Numbered from the stretch's first letter, positions 11,058-24,290 are shown. The stretch: DNA of 64,000 bases from Ustilaginoidea virens (GCF_000687475.1 NC_057316.1:7378001-7442000), one strand, 5' to 3'. Notes: generated by a model from the letters alone, not told the origin. A program made the numbers and translations.

Positions 11058-11443
11058 AAAGGCGCGTAAGCAATATATGTGATCACCTTACTATAAAGGC
11101 TGGTAGGGGATTCGGCAAAAGGCGCGCAAGTAATATATGTGACCTCACTCTAAAGGCATATAGTGCATATAGCAAAAGGCGCGTAAGTAATATATGTGAC
11201 CTCACTCTAAAGGTATGTAGGGCATACAGCAAAAGGCATGCAAGCAATATATATGACCTCACTCTAAAGGCATGTAGTGCATATAGCAAAAGGCGCGCAA
11301 GCAATATATATGACCTTACTCTAAAGGCATGCAGTGCATATAGCAAAAGGCGCGCAAGTAATACACATGACCTCACTCTAAAGGCATGCAGGGCATATAG
11401 CAAAAGGCGCGCAAGCAATACACGTGACCTTACTCTAAACACA
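11058..11443 (+). repeat. 57-bp minisatellite, copy 2
   Basis: Same array as 1630-2016 and the same number of units (386 bp). The minus-strand frame across it is a periodicity artefact. Confidence 0.9.
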
Positions 11444-11599
11444 GGCAGACGCGCTATTAGTATATATAATATTACCCTAAAGGCGTGCACATTAAATAAA
11501 CTACTTCAGACCTGTAGGTCCCAACTATACTATTGATTTAGTAGAAGTAAGATATATCTTCTTTATTCGTTTATTATTTCCCTTTATATTACTTATCTC

Positions 11600-11745
11600 T
11601 TCGGACCTGTAGGTCCTAGTAAGGCTTATATACCTACCTCTTCGGACCTATAGGTCCTAGTAAGGCTTATATACCTACCTCTTCGGACCTGTAGGTCCCA
11701 GTAAGGCTTGCATGCTTATTTATTCGGACCTGTAGGTCCTAATAG
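11600..11745 (+). repeat. 41-bp palindrome array, copy 2, first array
   Basis: Four units as in copy 1. Centres vary between TGTA, TATA and TGCA, showing single or double transitions at the same dinucleotides. Confidence 0.87.
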
Positions 11746-12334
11746 GCTTCTATCTATACTAGGCGAAGTGGTAATAAGGAGGAAAAGGGCAGATAGTGCT
11801 ATATCTAACGATATAGCCTTTTTATATATGCGTGCCGTAGTTATATATGCGTGCTGCGGTCATATAGGCAGCCGTAGCTATACCGCGGCCTTATATGCTA
11901 TATACCTAGTTAGATGCGCTAAATAACTAGCTGATTAACCGACTGACTAATAATTCTAATAGCATTATTACCTTACTTTTTACTATTTACTACCTTATGA
12001 CCTTCTTCCTTACTAGCTTTATTCCTAATCTCTTTATGCACTACCTTTTATACTAATACTCTCTTTCTTTTTTTTTACCCTTATTCTCTTTTTTCTTTCT
12101 TATTTTTACTCTCCTTTTTTTTTTTTACTTTTACTTTCTTCCTTCTTTTTTATATATTACTCTCTTCTTTCTTTTTTATATTTTACTCTCTTCCTTCTTT
12201 CTTATATATTACTCTCTTCCTTTTTTTTTATATTTTACTCTCTTCCTTCTTTCTTATATTTTACTCTCTTCCTTCTTTCTTATACTTTACTCTCCTCCTT
12301 ATAGGATATAATTTAGGCTTGTATGTATATTATT

Positions 12335-12565
12335 CAGACCTATAGGTCCCAACAGGGCTTGCATACTTATTTATTTAGACCTATAGGTCCCAATAGGGCT
12401 TATAACTTATTTATTCAGACCTACAGGTCCCAACAGGCCTTATATACTTATTTATTTAGACCTATAGGACCTATAGGGCTTATATACTTATTTATTTAGA
12501 CCTGTAGGTCCTATAGGGCTTGCATACTTATTTATTCAGACCTATAGGTCCTAATAGGCTTCTAT
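12335..12565 (+). repeat. 41-bp palindrome array, copy 2, second array
   Basis: Six units, equivalent to 3015-3240. Confidence 0.87.
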
Positions 12566-13056
12566 CTATACTAGGCGAAGCGGGAAAAAGGAGGAAAAGG
12601 GCGGATAGCGCTATATCTAACGATATAGCCTTTATATATATATATACGGCAGTCATATATGCGTGCCGTAATTACGTATGCGTGCTATAGATATAAGTGC
12701 GTACTAGGGTCACGTGAGCAGCCGCTGCCATAACGCGGCCATATATGCCATATACCTATATACCTATTAGGTACGCTTATTACTTCCTATAATTCACTAC
12801 TACCTTACGACCTTCTTTTTTACCAGCTTAATTTATAGCCTCTTTATCTACTACCTGCTATACCTATACTCCCTTCTTTCTTCCTTACCTTTACTCTTTT
12901 CTTTTATTTTTACTTTTATTTTTCTTCCTTTCCTTTACTCTTTTCTATCTTCCTTTCCTTTACTCTTATTTTTTTTTTTTATCCTTTACTTTTTTCCCTC
13001 TAGGATATAATTTCCCTACTCTATCGCCAGATTACAATACCTATATTATTATATCA

Positions 13057-15620
13057 ATGCCTCGGCCCTATAAATATTTTCATAAGGTTAGTAATATTAT
13101 AAGTGGGTATAAAGAATTCCTTGAAAATAACTTAGCTAATATAGAGCTATAGGATCATTATCCTAGTAAAATACTAGTTTATACATCGCTATATAAGCAA
13201 CGGCTCGCCCAGTCTAATATTATATCATCCTAGCAAAATGCTAGTTCGCATATCCCTATATAAGGATTAGCTCGGCCTATCCACTACTATATTATCCTTA
13301 ACGAGATGGGGGTACCTATCAATAAGCTACAGAAAATAATTTATTAGCAATATTACTCGTACATAAGATCGACCACGCCTATATCGCTGCACCTAGGCTT
13401 TTACTATACTTACCTTATAGGATAGGCAGCAAAAGCATATAAGAATATCGCTACTAGCGAAGGATTCTATATTGGCGGCAAAATGCCAATTATTAGTCAT
13501 TATATATAAGCAATATTACTCGTATGCGAGATTAACCACGCCTGTGTCGCTACATCCGGCCGTCTACTACGCCTACCTTATACGATAGTAAGTAAAAGCG
13601 CATAAGAATATCGCTACTAGCGAAAGATTTTATATTAGCAAAAAACCGCCAACGCCTATCCACTACTATATAGTTGATCTTGCGTACGAGTAATATTACT
13701 AATAGTGGTAGAATACGGCCGGGTGCAGCTATATAGGCGTCATCCTAGACGAGATAGGGGTGTCTGTAATTAAGCTGCAAAAGATAATATACTAGTAATA
13801 TTACTTATACGCAAGATCGACTACGCCTATATCGCTACATCCGGCCGTCTACTACGCCTACCTTGCCAGATAGCAAGCAAAAGCGCACGAAAATATTACG
13901 ACCAGCGAAAGAGTATAGATTGGCGGCAAAATATATATACCATTTTCGGCAATAATAAAAAGATATTTAGTTATAAAGACTTAAGGATTACGTTATAATA
14001 CCGAGCAAATGATATAAGACTATATATAGAAACCATCTACAGTAAGAAGTTAAAACCGCCGACTAGCATTAACGAGCCTATAGATATTAATACTCTACTT
14101 TAAGAGGGAAACTATCTACCTAAAAGTAGGCTGCCCCCGTCTTTGCCATATAGTATGCGCTAACTAGGTCTAATTGCCTTTATAAAAGGTTCCGACTTTA
14201 AAAATAGCGCTCAATAACTCGGCGATAATTAGACACCTCCTAGTACTCTTTACGAAACCATTAAGGGACTAAATAAAAAATATAAAGTCTGGAAGGGCAG
14301 CTTAGCTAACCCTACAGTTTTATAGCTAAATACATATATCTAAATTTTAGTTCTTCTTTTTATCGAGGGCGGTTCTTATATTAGCTAGGACCCTAATTTA
14401 GACTCGCCTACGCCAGACTTATCCGATATAGACTATTAGACCGTTTTTTTCCTATACTATACATAAAAGTCGACTGATAAACCGGAGAAGACTAATTCAT
14501 ATATCGCTATATAAGGAATACATCGGCCTATACACTACTATATCATCCTAGATGAGATTAGGGTGCCTTTTAATAACCTATAGAAAATAATATATCAGCA
14601 ATCTTATTTATACGCAAGATCGATATCGCCTATATGGCTATACCCGGCCTTTTACTATATGTACCTTATAGTATAGCAAATAAGAGCGCAGGTGTTCTTT
14701 GATGAGGTAAAGGATGTATATGGGGAAATATCTATTGCTGAATAAATTAATAAAGATAATAATAAACTAGTCCTAGATAGCGATAATAGATGAGGCTAAG
14801 TAGAGTTAGTAATGCCTACTTAGCTGCATTTAGAGCTAATTAGTAGGACTATCTATATAGTCCTCAGCCTTATCGGGAGGGATTTGGTATAATAAATAAA
14901 GACTAGGGATTAATCTAGTGGATTTCTCGCACGTTTATGCGAATATAAGCTATTATCACTAGGCTCTCTTTTCCAGGTTATTAGGATATCATTCCTATAA
15001 GCGATACTATAAGAACTAGATGCGTTGACTTTATTTACGGTTACGGAGAGAAAGACCTAAGAATATCGCAATTAGCGAAAGATTCCATATTAGCGGTAAA
15101 ATGCCAACTCTTGATAATTATATATCAGCACTATTATTTATACGCTAGATCGGCCACTCCTCTATCGCTATACCCGCCCGTTTTCTATACATACCTTACT
15201 AAATAGTAAGCAAAAGCGTATAAGAATATCGCAATCAGCAAAAGATTCCAGCTTAGCGGCAAAATGCCACCCGACTTTTAGTCATAATATATTAACTTCG
15301 TTTGCGGTTATAGAGAGAAAGACCTTAAAGTTAACTAATTAGCGAGGGGAATAGCTTTACCTAGCGCTAACGAGACTTAGGCCCCTAAGTTTAGGTCTTT
15401 TAGCAGTATCGGCTCTTTTTTTCACCACCTAACTCAATATAGAGGTATCCCTAGGCTATAGGCATTCCGTCTAGCTTATTAACGGCTAAAGAAGATAATA
15501 GCTAAAGAAGATAATAGCTAAAGAAGATAATTATTACGGCCCCTAGGCTATAGGCATTCTATCTAGCTTATTAATAGCAGAAGAAAATAATAACTAAAGA
15601 AGATAAACATTACGGCCCCT
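13057..15620 (+). pseudogene. RIP-degraded coding stretch around HAT1, copy 2
   Basis: Collinear with 3738-6300. The ATG at 13057-13059 is intact here. Iterated modules lie near 13345, 13510, 13795, 14600, 15130 and 16190. Confidence 0.6.
13935..14507 (+). pseudogene. HAT1: HAT1-like remnant, copy 2
   Basis: Same fragment as 4612-5177. Here the WTVFFLY Trp is TAG, and the IFGDNEKIF motif reads IFGNNKKIF after G-to-A changes. No length change relative to the other copies. Confidence 0.74.
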
Positions 15621-16411
15621 AGGCATCAACAATTTTCTATAGTGGCGCAACCGTATAGTGCGGGGCAACATCACTTGCCAGCTGATAGCAGCCGTCTGCC
15701 CCGCTCACCTAGACTATACACTATATATATACTATATAGCTAGGCGTGCTTCAGTCTTAGCATATAGTATGGCTTTACCTAGCTACTCTAACTTCCCCCT
15801 TCTACCTCTTATCCGCCTTAATTAGCGGTAAAATACCAACCAACTAATAGTCATTCCATATTAGTATAGGCATAAAGGAGAACTATGGTTCTCTATAAAC
15901 CTCGATAAAAACAGGCAGCCAGCCGGTGCTTTAATACGAGATTCAGTATGCTTTCTCATCACACTACGAGCCATAACTAAAGTATATATTGGCCACTCTT
16001 ACCTTATAATCTTCCTAATGCCTAACTACCACTAATCAGTATAGGTATAAAGGAGAACTACGGTTCTCTATAAACCTCGATGAAAATAGGCAGCTAGCTA
16101 GTACTCTAGTACGAGATTTAGCACGCTTTCTTATCATACTGCGAGCTATAACTAAAGTGTATATTAGCCACTTTTGAGATAATATACCAGCAATATTACT
16201 CATACGCGAGATCGACTATGCCTATATCGCTATATCCGGCCGTCTACTACACCCACCTTACCAGATAGCAAGCAAGAGCGCTAATTCTATATAGGCTGTA
16301 GGCCTTATTTAGTATACCTTTACTAATTTACCGCAAATAGATAAAAAGAGCATTCTAGAGGCTACAATATAGCGCTAGGCGATAAGGAATCCGCTCCCTA
16401 AGATATAAAAG

Positions 16412-16891
16412 GCTAAAGCGAATGGCTACTATAGCATATATATAGACTCGCTCCTTTAACTAAATATCATAGCGGCATTTAATATAGTGATTATACCCGC
16501 CTTATCTACTTACCCCTAAATAAAGGACTCCTACTATATAGAGAAGATCCGCAACGGACCTAAAAGCTACCGCTTAATTACTAAAGCTAACAGAGCCATA
16601 TTCAAGCTATACCGTACGCATAGCAGCACGATAATCAAGCCCATAACGGCCAAAGAGGAAGGTTTCGCTAAGCCTAAGCCTATCTACCTACTTACCAGCA
16701 GCAGCCCAAATAAGCAGCAGATATAGTAGCACTTTAGGGATATAGCTAAGAAGGGGAATATAAAGCCGCCTATCGTGGCGGCAGACTGGCTTACAGATAT
16801 AGCTATAGCGCAGCAAATGCGATTTAAAGATAAGTTTCTAATTAAAAACTTTAGCCGAAAGACTCTTTCTTATAAAAGTATTAACCTATAA
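16412..16891 (+). pseudogene. Unrecognised ORF of part A, copy 2
   Basis: Same ORF, same length, RIP-interrupted. The Trp in the AADWLTDIA segment is intact here (TGG) but TAG in copy 3; copy 3 in turn keeps other codons lost here. Confidence 0.5.
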
Positions 16892-16972
16892 GGCTTTCCG
16901 GAAATATAGCTTGACTATCGCAACAAGGCTATTTTAGGCCTAGTCAATCGTCTTTCCGGAAAGATAGCTTAA

Positions 16973-17690
16973 CCATCGCAATAAGGCTATTTCAGGCCTG
17001 GTCAATCCGCAATAATGACAAGCAGATATTGAAAAAAATTTTGCAGACTTAAAGTTATCGGAGGACCCATACCTGAAAATGTATAGCGTTATTCCGGAAA
17101 GAGGGCTTTATATAAGCCATTCTAATATACTAACCATCGCAATAAGGCTATTTCGGGCCTGGTTAATCTATAACAACGACGAGCAGATATTGAAAATAAT
17201 ATTGCGGACTTAAAGTTATCGGAGGACCCGTACCTAAAAATGTATAGCGTTATTCCGGAAAGAGGGCTTTATATAAGCCATTCTAACATACTGACCATCG
17301 CAATAAGGCTATTTCGGGCCTAGTTAATCCGCAATAACGACGAGCAGATATTAAAAATAATATTGCAAACTTAAAGTTATCGGAGGACCCGTACCTAAAA
17401 ATATATGGCGTCTTTCCGGAAAGAGGGCTTTATATAAGCCATTCTAATATACTGACCATCGCAATAAGGCTATTTCGGGCCTAATCAATCCGCAACAACG
17501 ACAAGCAGATATTAAAAATAATAGTACGGACTTAAAGTTGTCGAAGGACCTATACCTGAAAATGTATGGCGTCGGTCCGGAAAGAGGGCTTTATATAAGC
17601 TATTCTAATGTACTAACCGTTGCAATAAGGCTATTTCGGGCCTGGTCAATAGGCTTTCCGGGAAGAGGGCTTTATATAAGCCACTCTAGG
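16973..17690 (+). repeat. 161-bp tandem array, copy 2 (about five units)
   Basis: Same array with one more unit than copy 1. This explains the step in coordinate offset between copies 1 and 2 from 9,320 before the array to 9,480 after it. Confidence 0.85.
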
Positions 17691-18025
17691 GTCCGTTGCA
17701 ACTAAAATAGAAATAGGAAATATAGCAGAGGCAGAGGATATAAAAGCAGAGGCATTTAATAATAAGGATTTATATAAGCATAATTAATAAGATAATAAGC
17801 GATAAAAGAAGGGAGATAAGGTTATAAATGTATAATACTCCTACTAGGCATTAGCTTATAGTTAGCGGCATTAGCTCCTAGTCGGCATTAATAAGCATAG
17901 GTTTAGTGCATATATTTAAATTCGGGATGTGTATGAAGCCGACGATATGTATGTTTTATATGGTGGGACTATAAGCCTTGGTGGGGCACCTATTGGTGAC
18001 ATATACATACCGCGGGCTGCTGTAA

Positions 18026-18050
18026 GTCAGGTGACAGGCGGCCACCTGAC
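18026..18050. repeat. Perfect 8-bp-stem inverted repeat, copy 2
   Basis: Same hairpin as 8546-8570; the loop has a C where the other copies have T. Confidence 0.75.
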
Positions 18051-18140
18051 CTAAGCACGTGCAGCGAGTCGATTCCGCCACTATATATCGGTGTATCCTC
18101 GCACGTAGGAACCATTCTATACTGGCACTATTAGTGCCAT

Positions 18141-18480
18141 ATCAAGGGGTACCTATTTATATGTAGGGTCGCGCGTGTGGTATAATATACCCATTGATCA
18201 CGAAGCAAAGGTATTCTATTATTTTGCTAATAACTATCTAAGAAAGTAGGAAAGAGGCAAAAGAGAGGAATTACACAATATAGCCTCGGTTATGCGCGTG
18301 CTGTAGTCATGTGCCTTGGTGCGGTCGGGCCGGGCTGCCCGCGTGCCCTACTAGGCATAGGGGGTAAACGGGCAAAAGTGGCCATATCGTGCGCAGCGGC
18401 GCGCGGCATATCTATCGCAGTATGTGCCTAATTGGGCACCTTACGACAGCGATTCCAATAGGCACAGTTATTATAGCTAG
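18141..18480 (+). mobile_element. Truncated foldback element, copy 2
   Basis: Same truncated element at the same place in part A, so it was there before the long repeat was duplicated. Confidence 0.65.
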
Positions 18481-18666
18481 GCTAATGCAACTACCGATTC
18501 TAATATTCTGTTTCCAGTAAGGTAGATATCGTTTAGTATACCTAATTATATCAGGCCTTTATATATAGCGCGCCATATATCGCCGCGCCACGCCGAGCAC
18601 CGCCGCTATATCCGCATCCTCGTTGTGCAGTAGATAGCTCGCTTATTCTTACTGCTCTCCCTCTTC

Positions 18667-19318
18667 GAAGTATGTGTATAGGTTAGGTAGCTAGGGCACT
18701 CGCATATACCATATTGCTGAGATATATAGTAATGCCCGATCGCGGCCCTTGACCTCTTACCGGCCTCTTTCCCTTAGATAAGGCACCTACCTACGTGCGT
18801 AGGGCAGCGTAGCCATATAGGTAACCCTCCTATATGCATAGACCAGGTGAAGCTTCGGACCTGCAGGTTTGAACTGGCCACCTAATGCCGCCCCCGTTAG
18901 CAGCGCCCGTCCCATCGGCCATATAACCAGTCTTAGCCTAGCCGGTCTTATCCTAGCCGACCTTTTAATATACCACCCTAGTAATAGCAGCTCACCTATA
19001 AAGCCTAAAGTGGGTTTCAGTAGGGGCTGGTAGACTTAGCCTTAGAGTTATCGTAGGAGGGGATAAAGCCTGCCGCCTATCCCCGACTAACTACTCCTCC
19101 CTTATAGCTGCCTCTACGGACTAACCGAGCGAAGGTTGCCTAGTATATAGGCCAGTATAGGCCTATCTAGACCTGTATGTCCGAACCAGCCTCCCAGTAT
19201 CGCGTATGCTAATACAGCCTAGAGCAAGCAATACACTATAGAGATACTATACTACCGTATAGGGTTCCTATATTCGCGAACGACCGCGTGCTCCTTGTGT
19301 GTAGGCTCGCCTAAGCCT
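18667..19318. other. Start of part B, noncoding, copy 2
   Basis: Sequence absent from copy 1. It has one palindrome at 18854-18873 (right half decayed to GGTTTGAA) and a decayed one near 19168. Less AT-biased than part A, with no supportable reading frame. A minus-strand frame in copy 3 (58294-58569) is not open here. Equivalent: 58355-59000. Confidence 0.5.
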
Positions 19319-19830
19319 GTTCGGACCTGCAGGTCCCAACCGGCTACACACGCCACCGGGTCCTAATATAGCCTATATTATGGAATCTACTATGGACGCA
19401 CCATAATATATAGCTTGTATCGGCCTATAACTGCAGTAACCTTCGGCATAGGCTAGCATATACTAGTATAGACCTGTTCGGACCTGCAGGTCCTAACCGG
19501 CTACGCAGGCTACTAGATCCCAATATAACCCATATTATGGAATCTACTATGGACGCACTATGATATATGGCTTATGTCGGCCTACGACTGCGGTAACCTT
19601 CGGCATAGGCTAGCATATGCTAGCGCAGACCTATTCGGACCTATAGGTCCTAACCGGCTACGTAGGCCACTAGATCCCAACATAACCTATATCATAGAAT
19701 CTACTATGGACGCACTATGATATATGGCTTGTGTCGGCCCACGACTGCGGTAACCTTCGGCATAGGCCAGCATATGCTAGCGTAGACCTATTCGGACCTA
19801 TAGGTCCCAACCGGCCCCTCAGACTACTAT
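19319..19830 (+). repeat. 158-bp tandem array carrying the palindrome, copy 2
   Basis: Palindromes start at 19319, 19477, 19634 and 19791, a spacing of 157-158 bp. Between them lie ATGGAATCTACTATGGACGC, CGGTAACCTTCGGCATAGGC and GCTAGCATATGCTAGC, the last itself a 16-bp palindrome. Three full units plus a fourth palindrome. The centre is TGCA in the first two units and TATA in the last two. Confidence 0.88.
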
Positions 19831-20149
19831 ATATATGGAAGTCATAAGCACTAGAGTGCATAAGTAATAGGCAGAGGATGATGCGCGAGCCCTAATGAGA
19901 TAGCCTATATACTAGTAGGTATGGTGGTGCGGCTCTGCTGGTGCGGCTCTACTACTATAGGTCCTATAGTGGGGCTAGCAACTCCTAGTGCGGGGAAAAG
20001 CGGGGTATGCCTTATAATTCGGTGCGCCGACTTACCTAATACTCTTAAGTTACTACGGAATCATATAGGAACTACTATCGTAGCTTATTTACTCTTATTA
20101 TAGATAATAGAGAATTATATATATACGATCTGACTATATTTCATCCTAG

Positions 20150-20247
20150 TACCTATTTTTTTTTTTTTTTTTCTTATAAATTTATTCTTCCTCTCTCTTC
20201 CTTCCTTTCTTTTTTCTTCCCCTTTTATCCCTCCTTTCTTCTTTTTT
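20150..20247 (+). promoter_or_regulatory. CT-rich tract upstream of the 371-codon gene, copy 2
   Basis: About 90 bp of T- and C-runs ending directly at the reconstructed start codon. Also at 59840-59937. CT-rich leaders are typical of filamentous ascomycete promoters. Their placement before most reconstructed starts in this window supports those starts. Confidence 0.45.
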
Positions 20248-21360
20248 ATACCGATAACTAAGACGGATATAATAGCTCAACCTACCTTAGCTGCAGATGC
20301 TATAAAATATAGCATAAAGAAAGAGTTAATTATCCCTATGGTATTATTTAGCGCATTCGATGAGCTATTTACGAACCTTTATATATTAACCTATAGGAGG
20401 ATTACTAGTAGACTAGACGCTTAAACCTATCTGCCTAATAGGCTCACCGATAAAACTATCCGAATAGAAGACTAGGACGCTCTCGTATAAGTATCGCCCG
20501 CACAGCTATACTATAACTGCGTATATAATAGATTCATCTCTAGGTTCCTATACTACACTAGCACATAAGATAATAGCTCCTATAATTAGTATTTGCTCTA
20601 TAGCCGCTACTACCTCAGAAAGAGTAAGTTGATTATACGCTAGGAGATATTGGCCGGTAAATACCTTATACTTCTTAATATAATGTGTAATAGAACCAGC
20701 CTTTAGAAGCTAGTCGATAGTGCCGCCGCCCGCCCGCTTAGCGCTAACGAAATATTAATAATAACGATAACGCTAGCATTCTAGTCTATAATGGCTATAT
20801 TCCTCTGATACTTCGCGATAGCCGAAAGACGCCTATAAACGCTATATATCGAGGCGATAGAGTTCAAAAAGGCTATATACTAGAAGCATTTTTTGCATAT
20901 TATAAACCCTTCTATATACTATCCCTATCTAGCCTATTGGGACTTTAAAAGGGACATCGCCGAGTCTCTTTACTAATAGCATTAGGAGTGCTTTAGCCGA
21001 CCACACCCTATATAATCACTCTGCTATATCCCTCCCCCCCCCGGTAGTATCGCTTCTTCCCATACCAGCAGTATCGCATCCCCCCCCCCCTCACCCACTA
21101 ATAGCATACTCTACGATATAGATAAGGATTAGGAATTTATAAAAATAGGCACTAGCACCTATTCTAGCGCTTATAATAATAGTAACGCAAAAGATGCTGT
21201 ATACAATAACCGTAATAGTAGCTATTTTAAAGATAGATTCTACTTCGAAGATAATGTTATGTTATAGGAGTATGATTTAACTTATGAGTATTAATGATAC
21301 GAATATATGCCGCTAGGCGCGCAGCAGTAGGAGGTGATTTACTTTTTTTATTTTTATTAA
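20248..21360 (+). pseudogene. Unrecognised 371-codon gene of part B, copy 2
   Basis: One frame from a mutated start (ATA; ATG in copy 3) to TAA at 21358-21360. It is broken by some 20 TAG/TAA codons, but with no frameshift. Readable parts: VLFSAFDELFTNLY near residue 35, VYNRFISRFLY near 90, KKAIYWKHFLHIINPSIY near 215, a Ser/Pro-rich segment with two C-runs in the DNA, then an acidic C-terminal part with YFEDNVML. No family recognised. The earlier terminators near 21290 (TAA, TGA) may be mutated Gln/Trp codons; the true end is uncertain. Confidence 0.6.
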
Positions 21361-22496
21361 CTACTAATGGGAAACATAAGGTGGCGTTTTGTTTTGTTTT
21401 TTTCGTTTTTAGCTAATACTAGGGGGGGGGGCTATATTGCTCGGCATACAACTTAGGTGCATTCGCAGGCATTTTGCTTTATATTTTATCGAATAACTAT
21501 AGGGGGATATATTTTTATTTGGCATGGCATTATATTAGATGCAAACATATAGCATAGATAGATGCATACCTATATAGCTAACCACGAATTGAGAGTATAT
21601 CACTATATATATGCGCCGTAATATGATAAGCTATACGGGCGGTAGGGTGGTTTAGACCTGCAGGTCCTAACCGGGCCGTATAGTCGCACTATAGTGTCGC
21701 CCCCTAACCTACTAAGGTTGTATATATATACCATAGTGACTACTACATAAGTAGCGCGGCCTAGCCTATATGCTTAATTACGTTCTAATGGGGAGGGGGG
21801 TGTTGGATATCGGAAACTTAGGTTGATCTAAGACCTCGGTCTAATATAATTCCGACCTAATAATCCTCTTCTCCTTCTTCCCTAGTAGGCTCTATATGGT
21901 AGTTCATTATCGTATATAAGAATAAGATATATCAATTATTACGACTTAACCGGGGGGGTACAGTAGTTAGAGTCTTCTAGTAATATAAAGAATGCCTACC
22001 GATATATATAGTCTCTACGACTACCTACTCTATAAAGACCTATATACTAACCTCCCTAATGGTGAAGCTTGCCAGCTTTATTTTAAGCTGCCAGAATATA
22101 GAGGGGGGCATCGCAGCAGATAGCACCTTATAATAGTACATAGCGCGTGGCATTATAAATACTTTCCATAGAACCTATAGCGCTACAGCCCTATATCTCG
22201 CCTTTACGTCTGCTTTTACCCTTTTTATCCCTTTTAGTCAGTTAGTAGTATAGAGATACCGTTAGAGTATTGCTTATCACTATAGTCTATAGAGAAGGTA
22301 CTATTACTATTTTATAGGATCTATATATCGTAGATAATAAAGTACGATAGAATGGCGACGAAATAGGCAAGCAGGAGAACCGGCTTAGACTTATAGGTCC
22401 GAACCAAAACCACCCGCGATTTATAGCTGTATACCTAACCTTATCGTATATGCTCGCCTATTTAGCAGCGGAAGCGAGGCCTATTAAAGCAGAGAA
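21361..22496. other. Intergenic part of B with two palindromes, copy 2
   Basis: Palindromes at about 21650-21670 and 22382-22402, a G-run at 21423, and GC/AT mosaic sequence. No frame I can support. Equivalent stretch 61051-62187. Confidence 0.5.
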
Positions 22497-22720
22497 TTGA
22501 TGCATTTCCTGCCTTTACTTTCCCTTTACCTTCCTTTTGCCTTCCTGCCTTTATTTTCCCTTTACCTTTACTCCCGTTCCCTTAATTTCTTTTTCCTATA
22601 TAAAGCCTTAATTTCTCCCTCCCTTCTTCCTTTCTTTCCCCCTTATTATAATTCATACTCTTTTTTTCTTATCCTACTACTTACCCTGCCTTTTTCTCTC
22701 TTTTCCTCTTTTATATAAGT
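22497..22720 (+). promoter_or_regulatory. CT-rich tract upstream of the 165-codon gene, copy 2
   Basis: Over 200 bp that are mostly C and T. The open frame through it encodes only Leu/Phe/Ser/Pro low-complexity sequence and is not a gene. It ends about 130 bp before ATG 22851. Equivalent 62188-62408. Confidence 0.45.
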
Positions 22721-22850
22721 AAGCCTTAGCGTATCCCGCCCTTCTTCCTTTTTATCCTCTTTATAATACTATTTCCCTACTAGTGACTAGCATTTCACGT
22801 ATCGTATACCGCTATACTTTATCCCGCCTACGACCACAGCCTAAAGTGCT

Positions 22851-23345
22851 ATGACTAATAAGAGGGATCCCTACTTCCCCTGCTTTATAATTATATGCTA
22901 TTGTGGCCTTAACGTCTGCCTTATAGAGGAAGGATCCACCGTCTGCTATATTTGCTATTGCTATGGGCCTTACGTAAAGTGCCGAACCAGGATGGAACTA
23001 ATCAATCGTTACCCTTATATACGCGAGATATACTAGAGAATCGTGTATATAGTCCGCGACGAAGAGAGCACTATTGGCAGCGATATAAATAACCCCGACT
23101 ATATACTACTCACGGACGATTTTAAGTTAGAGTCGATATTTTTCCTTAGCTTTATCAGATATTACGATAATCAGCTGCGTAATATAATTAGATAGGCAAC
23201 CCCTGAAGAACAATCTATCTATATAGATGCGGCGATAGACTTTATGTAAGGCAGACTAATTAACGAGCAGCGCCTCTTGCGTATATAGGATGCTGCCGAG
23301 TTCCTCGCATATGCCTTTTCTTACTACTAGTTATTAGAATAGTAA
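22851..23345 (+). pseudogene. Unrecognised Cys-rich 165-codon gene of part B, copy 2
   Basis: ATG at 22851 and an open frame for 61 codons, then TAG at former Gln/Trp codons, to TAG-TAA at 23340-23345. The first 50 residues are Cys/Tyr-rich: CFIIICYCGLNVCL, CYICYCYGPYVKC (eight Cys). Then come MELINRYPYIREIY, an acidic DDFKLESIFFLSFIRYYDNQ segment and a helical INEQRLLRI..DAAEFLAYAFSYY tail. The Cys pairs could bind a metal or lie in a hydrophobic segment; I recognise no family. Confidence 0.6.
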
Positions 23346-23406
23346 GGCGGCCTTTTTCCTTTTCTATTTTTTCCCCTCTAACTAATAATAGCTAGGCCGT
23401 ATATAG

Positions 23407-24147
23407 TTATAGTGGCGCACTCATAAAAGGGGCATAGGGTATTTCTTTTGGTATATCTTACTATACGTAATATCGTATAGAAGTCAGGTACTAAGGCGGC
23501 TTAGCATATAGATGCTTTTTACTTTCCGGGGCAACGTATATTGCAAGGCATAGATAATTAATTATATATAGAGCTAAAGGCGACTAGTATGAGGTATTAG
23601 TAGGTTTCCTATCTGAATCGATGTTATTTTCCGACCTATTAGGATTCTTGCTATAGTTAACTAACCTTATAATCTCCTTCTTTCCTAGAGCTACTTAGTT
23701 AAACGACTGGGGTAGTAAATAATCCCCTAATAGGAAGTCTACCTTTAGATTGCGCGCTTTATCCTGTAAGCCCTGTTGGTTATATGGTATATCGAATATA
23801 TCCCTATATTTCTCCTTAATTTTAGACTAGCAAGCATTCTCGGTCCGGATAAGCCTAATAAGGAGGTTAGTATTATATAAAGACTATTAGTGGCGGCGCT
23901 AGGGGCGGCGCGCTAATGCCTTACGCTGCCGCCTGGATAGAAAGCGGTCGGATTTTGATAATATGCTGGCAAGGCGTGCTATAAAATAGCAAATATAATA
24001 GAGAGATAAGTCAGCACTATACCGAAATGCGTCGCCCTGGGCCGTCTAACCACTTACTATAGTAGATACTGTGTGGTAAAAAGAAGGTGGCTAGGTTAGC
24101 ACGCTATAGATTATTTGCTATGCTATTGTAGTTAGGTGAAACGCTCC
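23407..24147 (-). pseudogene. Unrecognised ~247-codon gene of part B, minus strand, copy 2
   Basis: Reading the minus strand from 24147 gives a continuous coding-like frame: an IIYSVL..PPSFYHTVSTIV segment, then AFRYSADLSLYYICYFIARL, RFLSRRQRKALARR, NTNLLIRLIRTENA, KIKEKYRDIFDIPYNQQGLQ, NLKVDFLLGDYLLPQSF and KKEIIRLVNYSKNPNRSEN. TAG/TAA replace Gln/Trp. The TAG at 23461-23463 is TGG in copy 3, so I extend to 23407. Convergent with the Cys-rich gene, 61 bp away. No family recognised. The true start may lie further right. Confidence 0.6.
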
Positions 24148-24290
24148 TTTTTATACTATAACCCTTACTTTATTTACTATAGTAGGCCTATATTAATAAG
24201 GTGAGGGGTGAGGCATAGGTAATACGCTATGCTTTCCTTTGTAGCCTTATAGCGCCTTCTTTGCTATGTATCCCTTATATTACCAAATGG

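Noticed and set aside
19921..20103. 60-codon + ORF upstream of the 371-codon gene
   Set aside because: The start is not conserved in copy 3 and the frame ends in the AT-rich leader; no recognisable product.
22497..22718. Hydrophobic 73-codon ORF (also 62191-62409), looking like a membrane protein
   Set aside because: It is a C/T-rich tract; the Leu/Phe/Ser composition follows from base composition. More likely promoter leader sequence.
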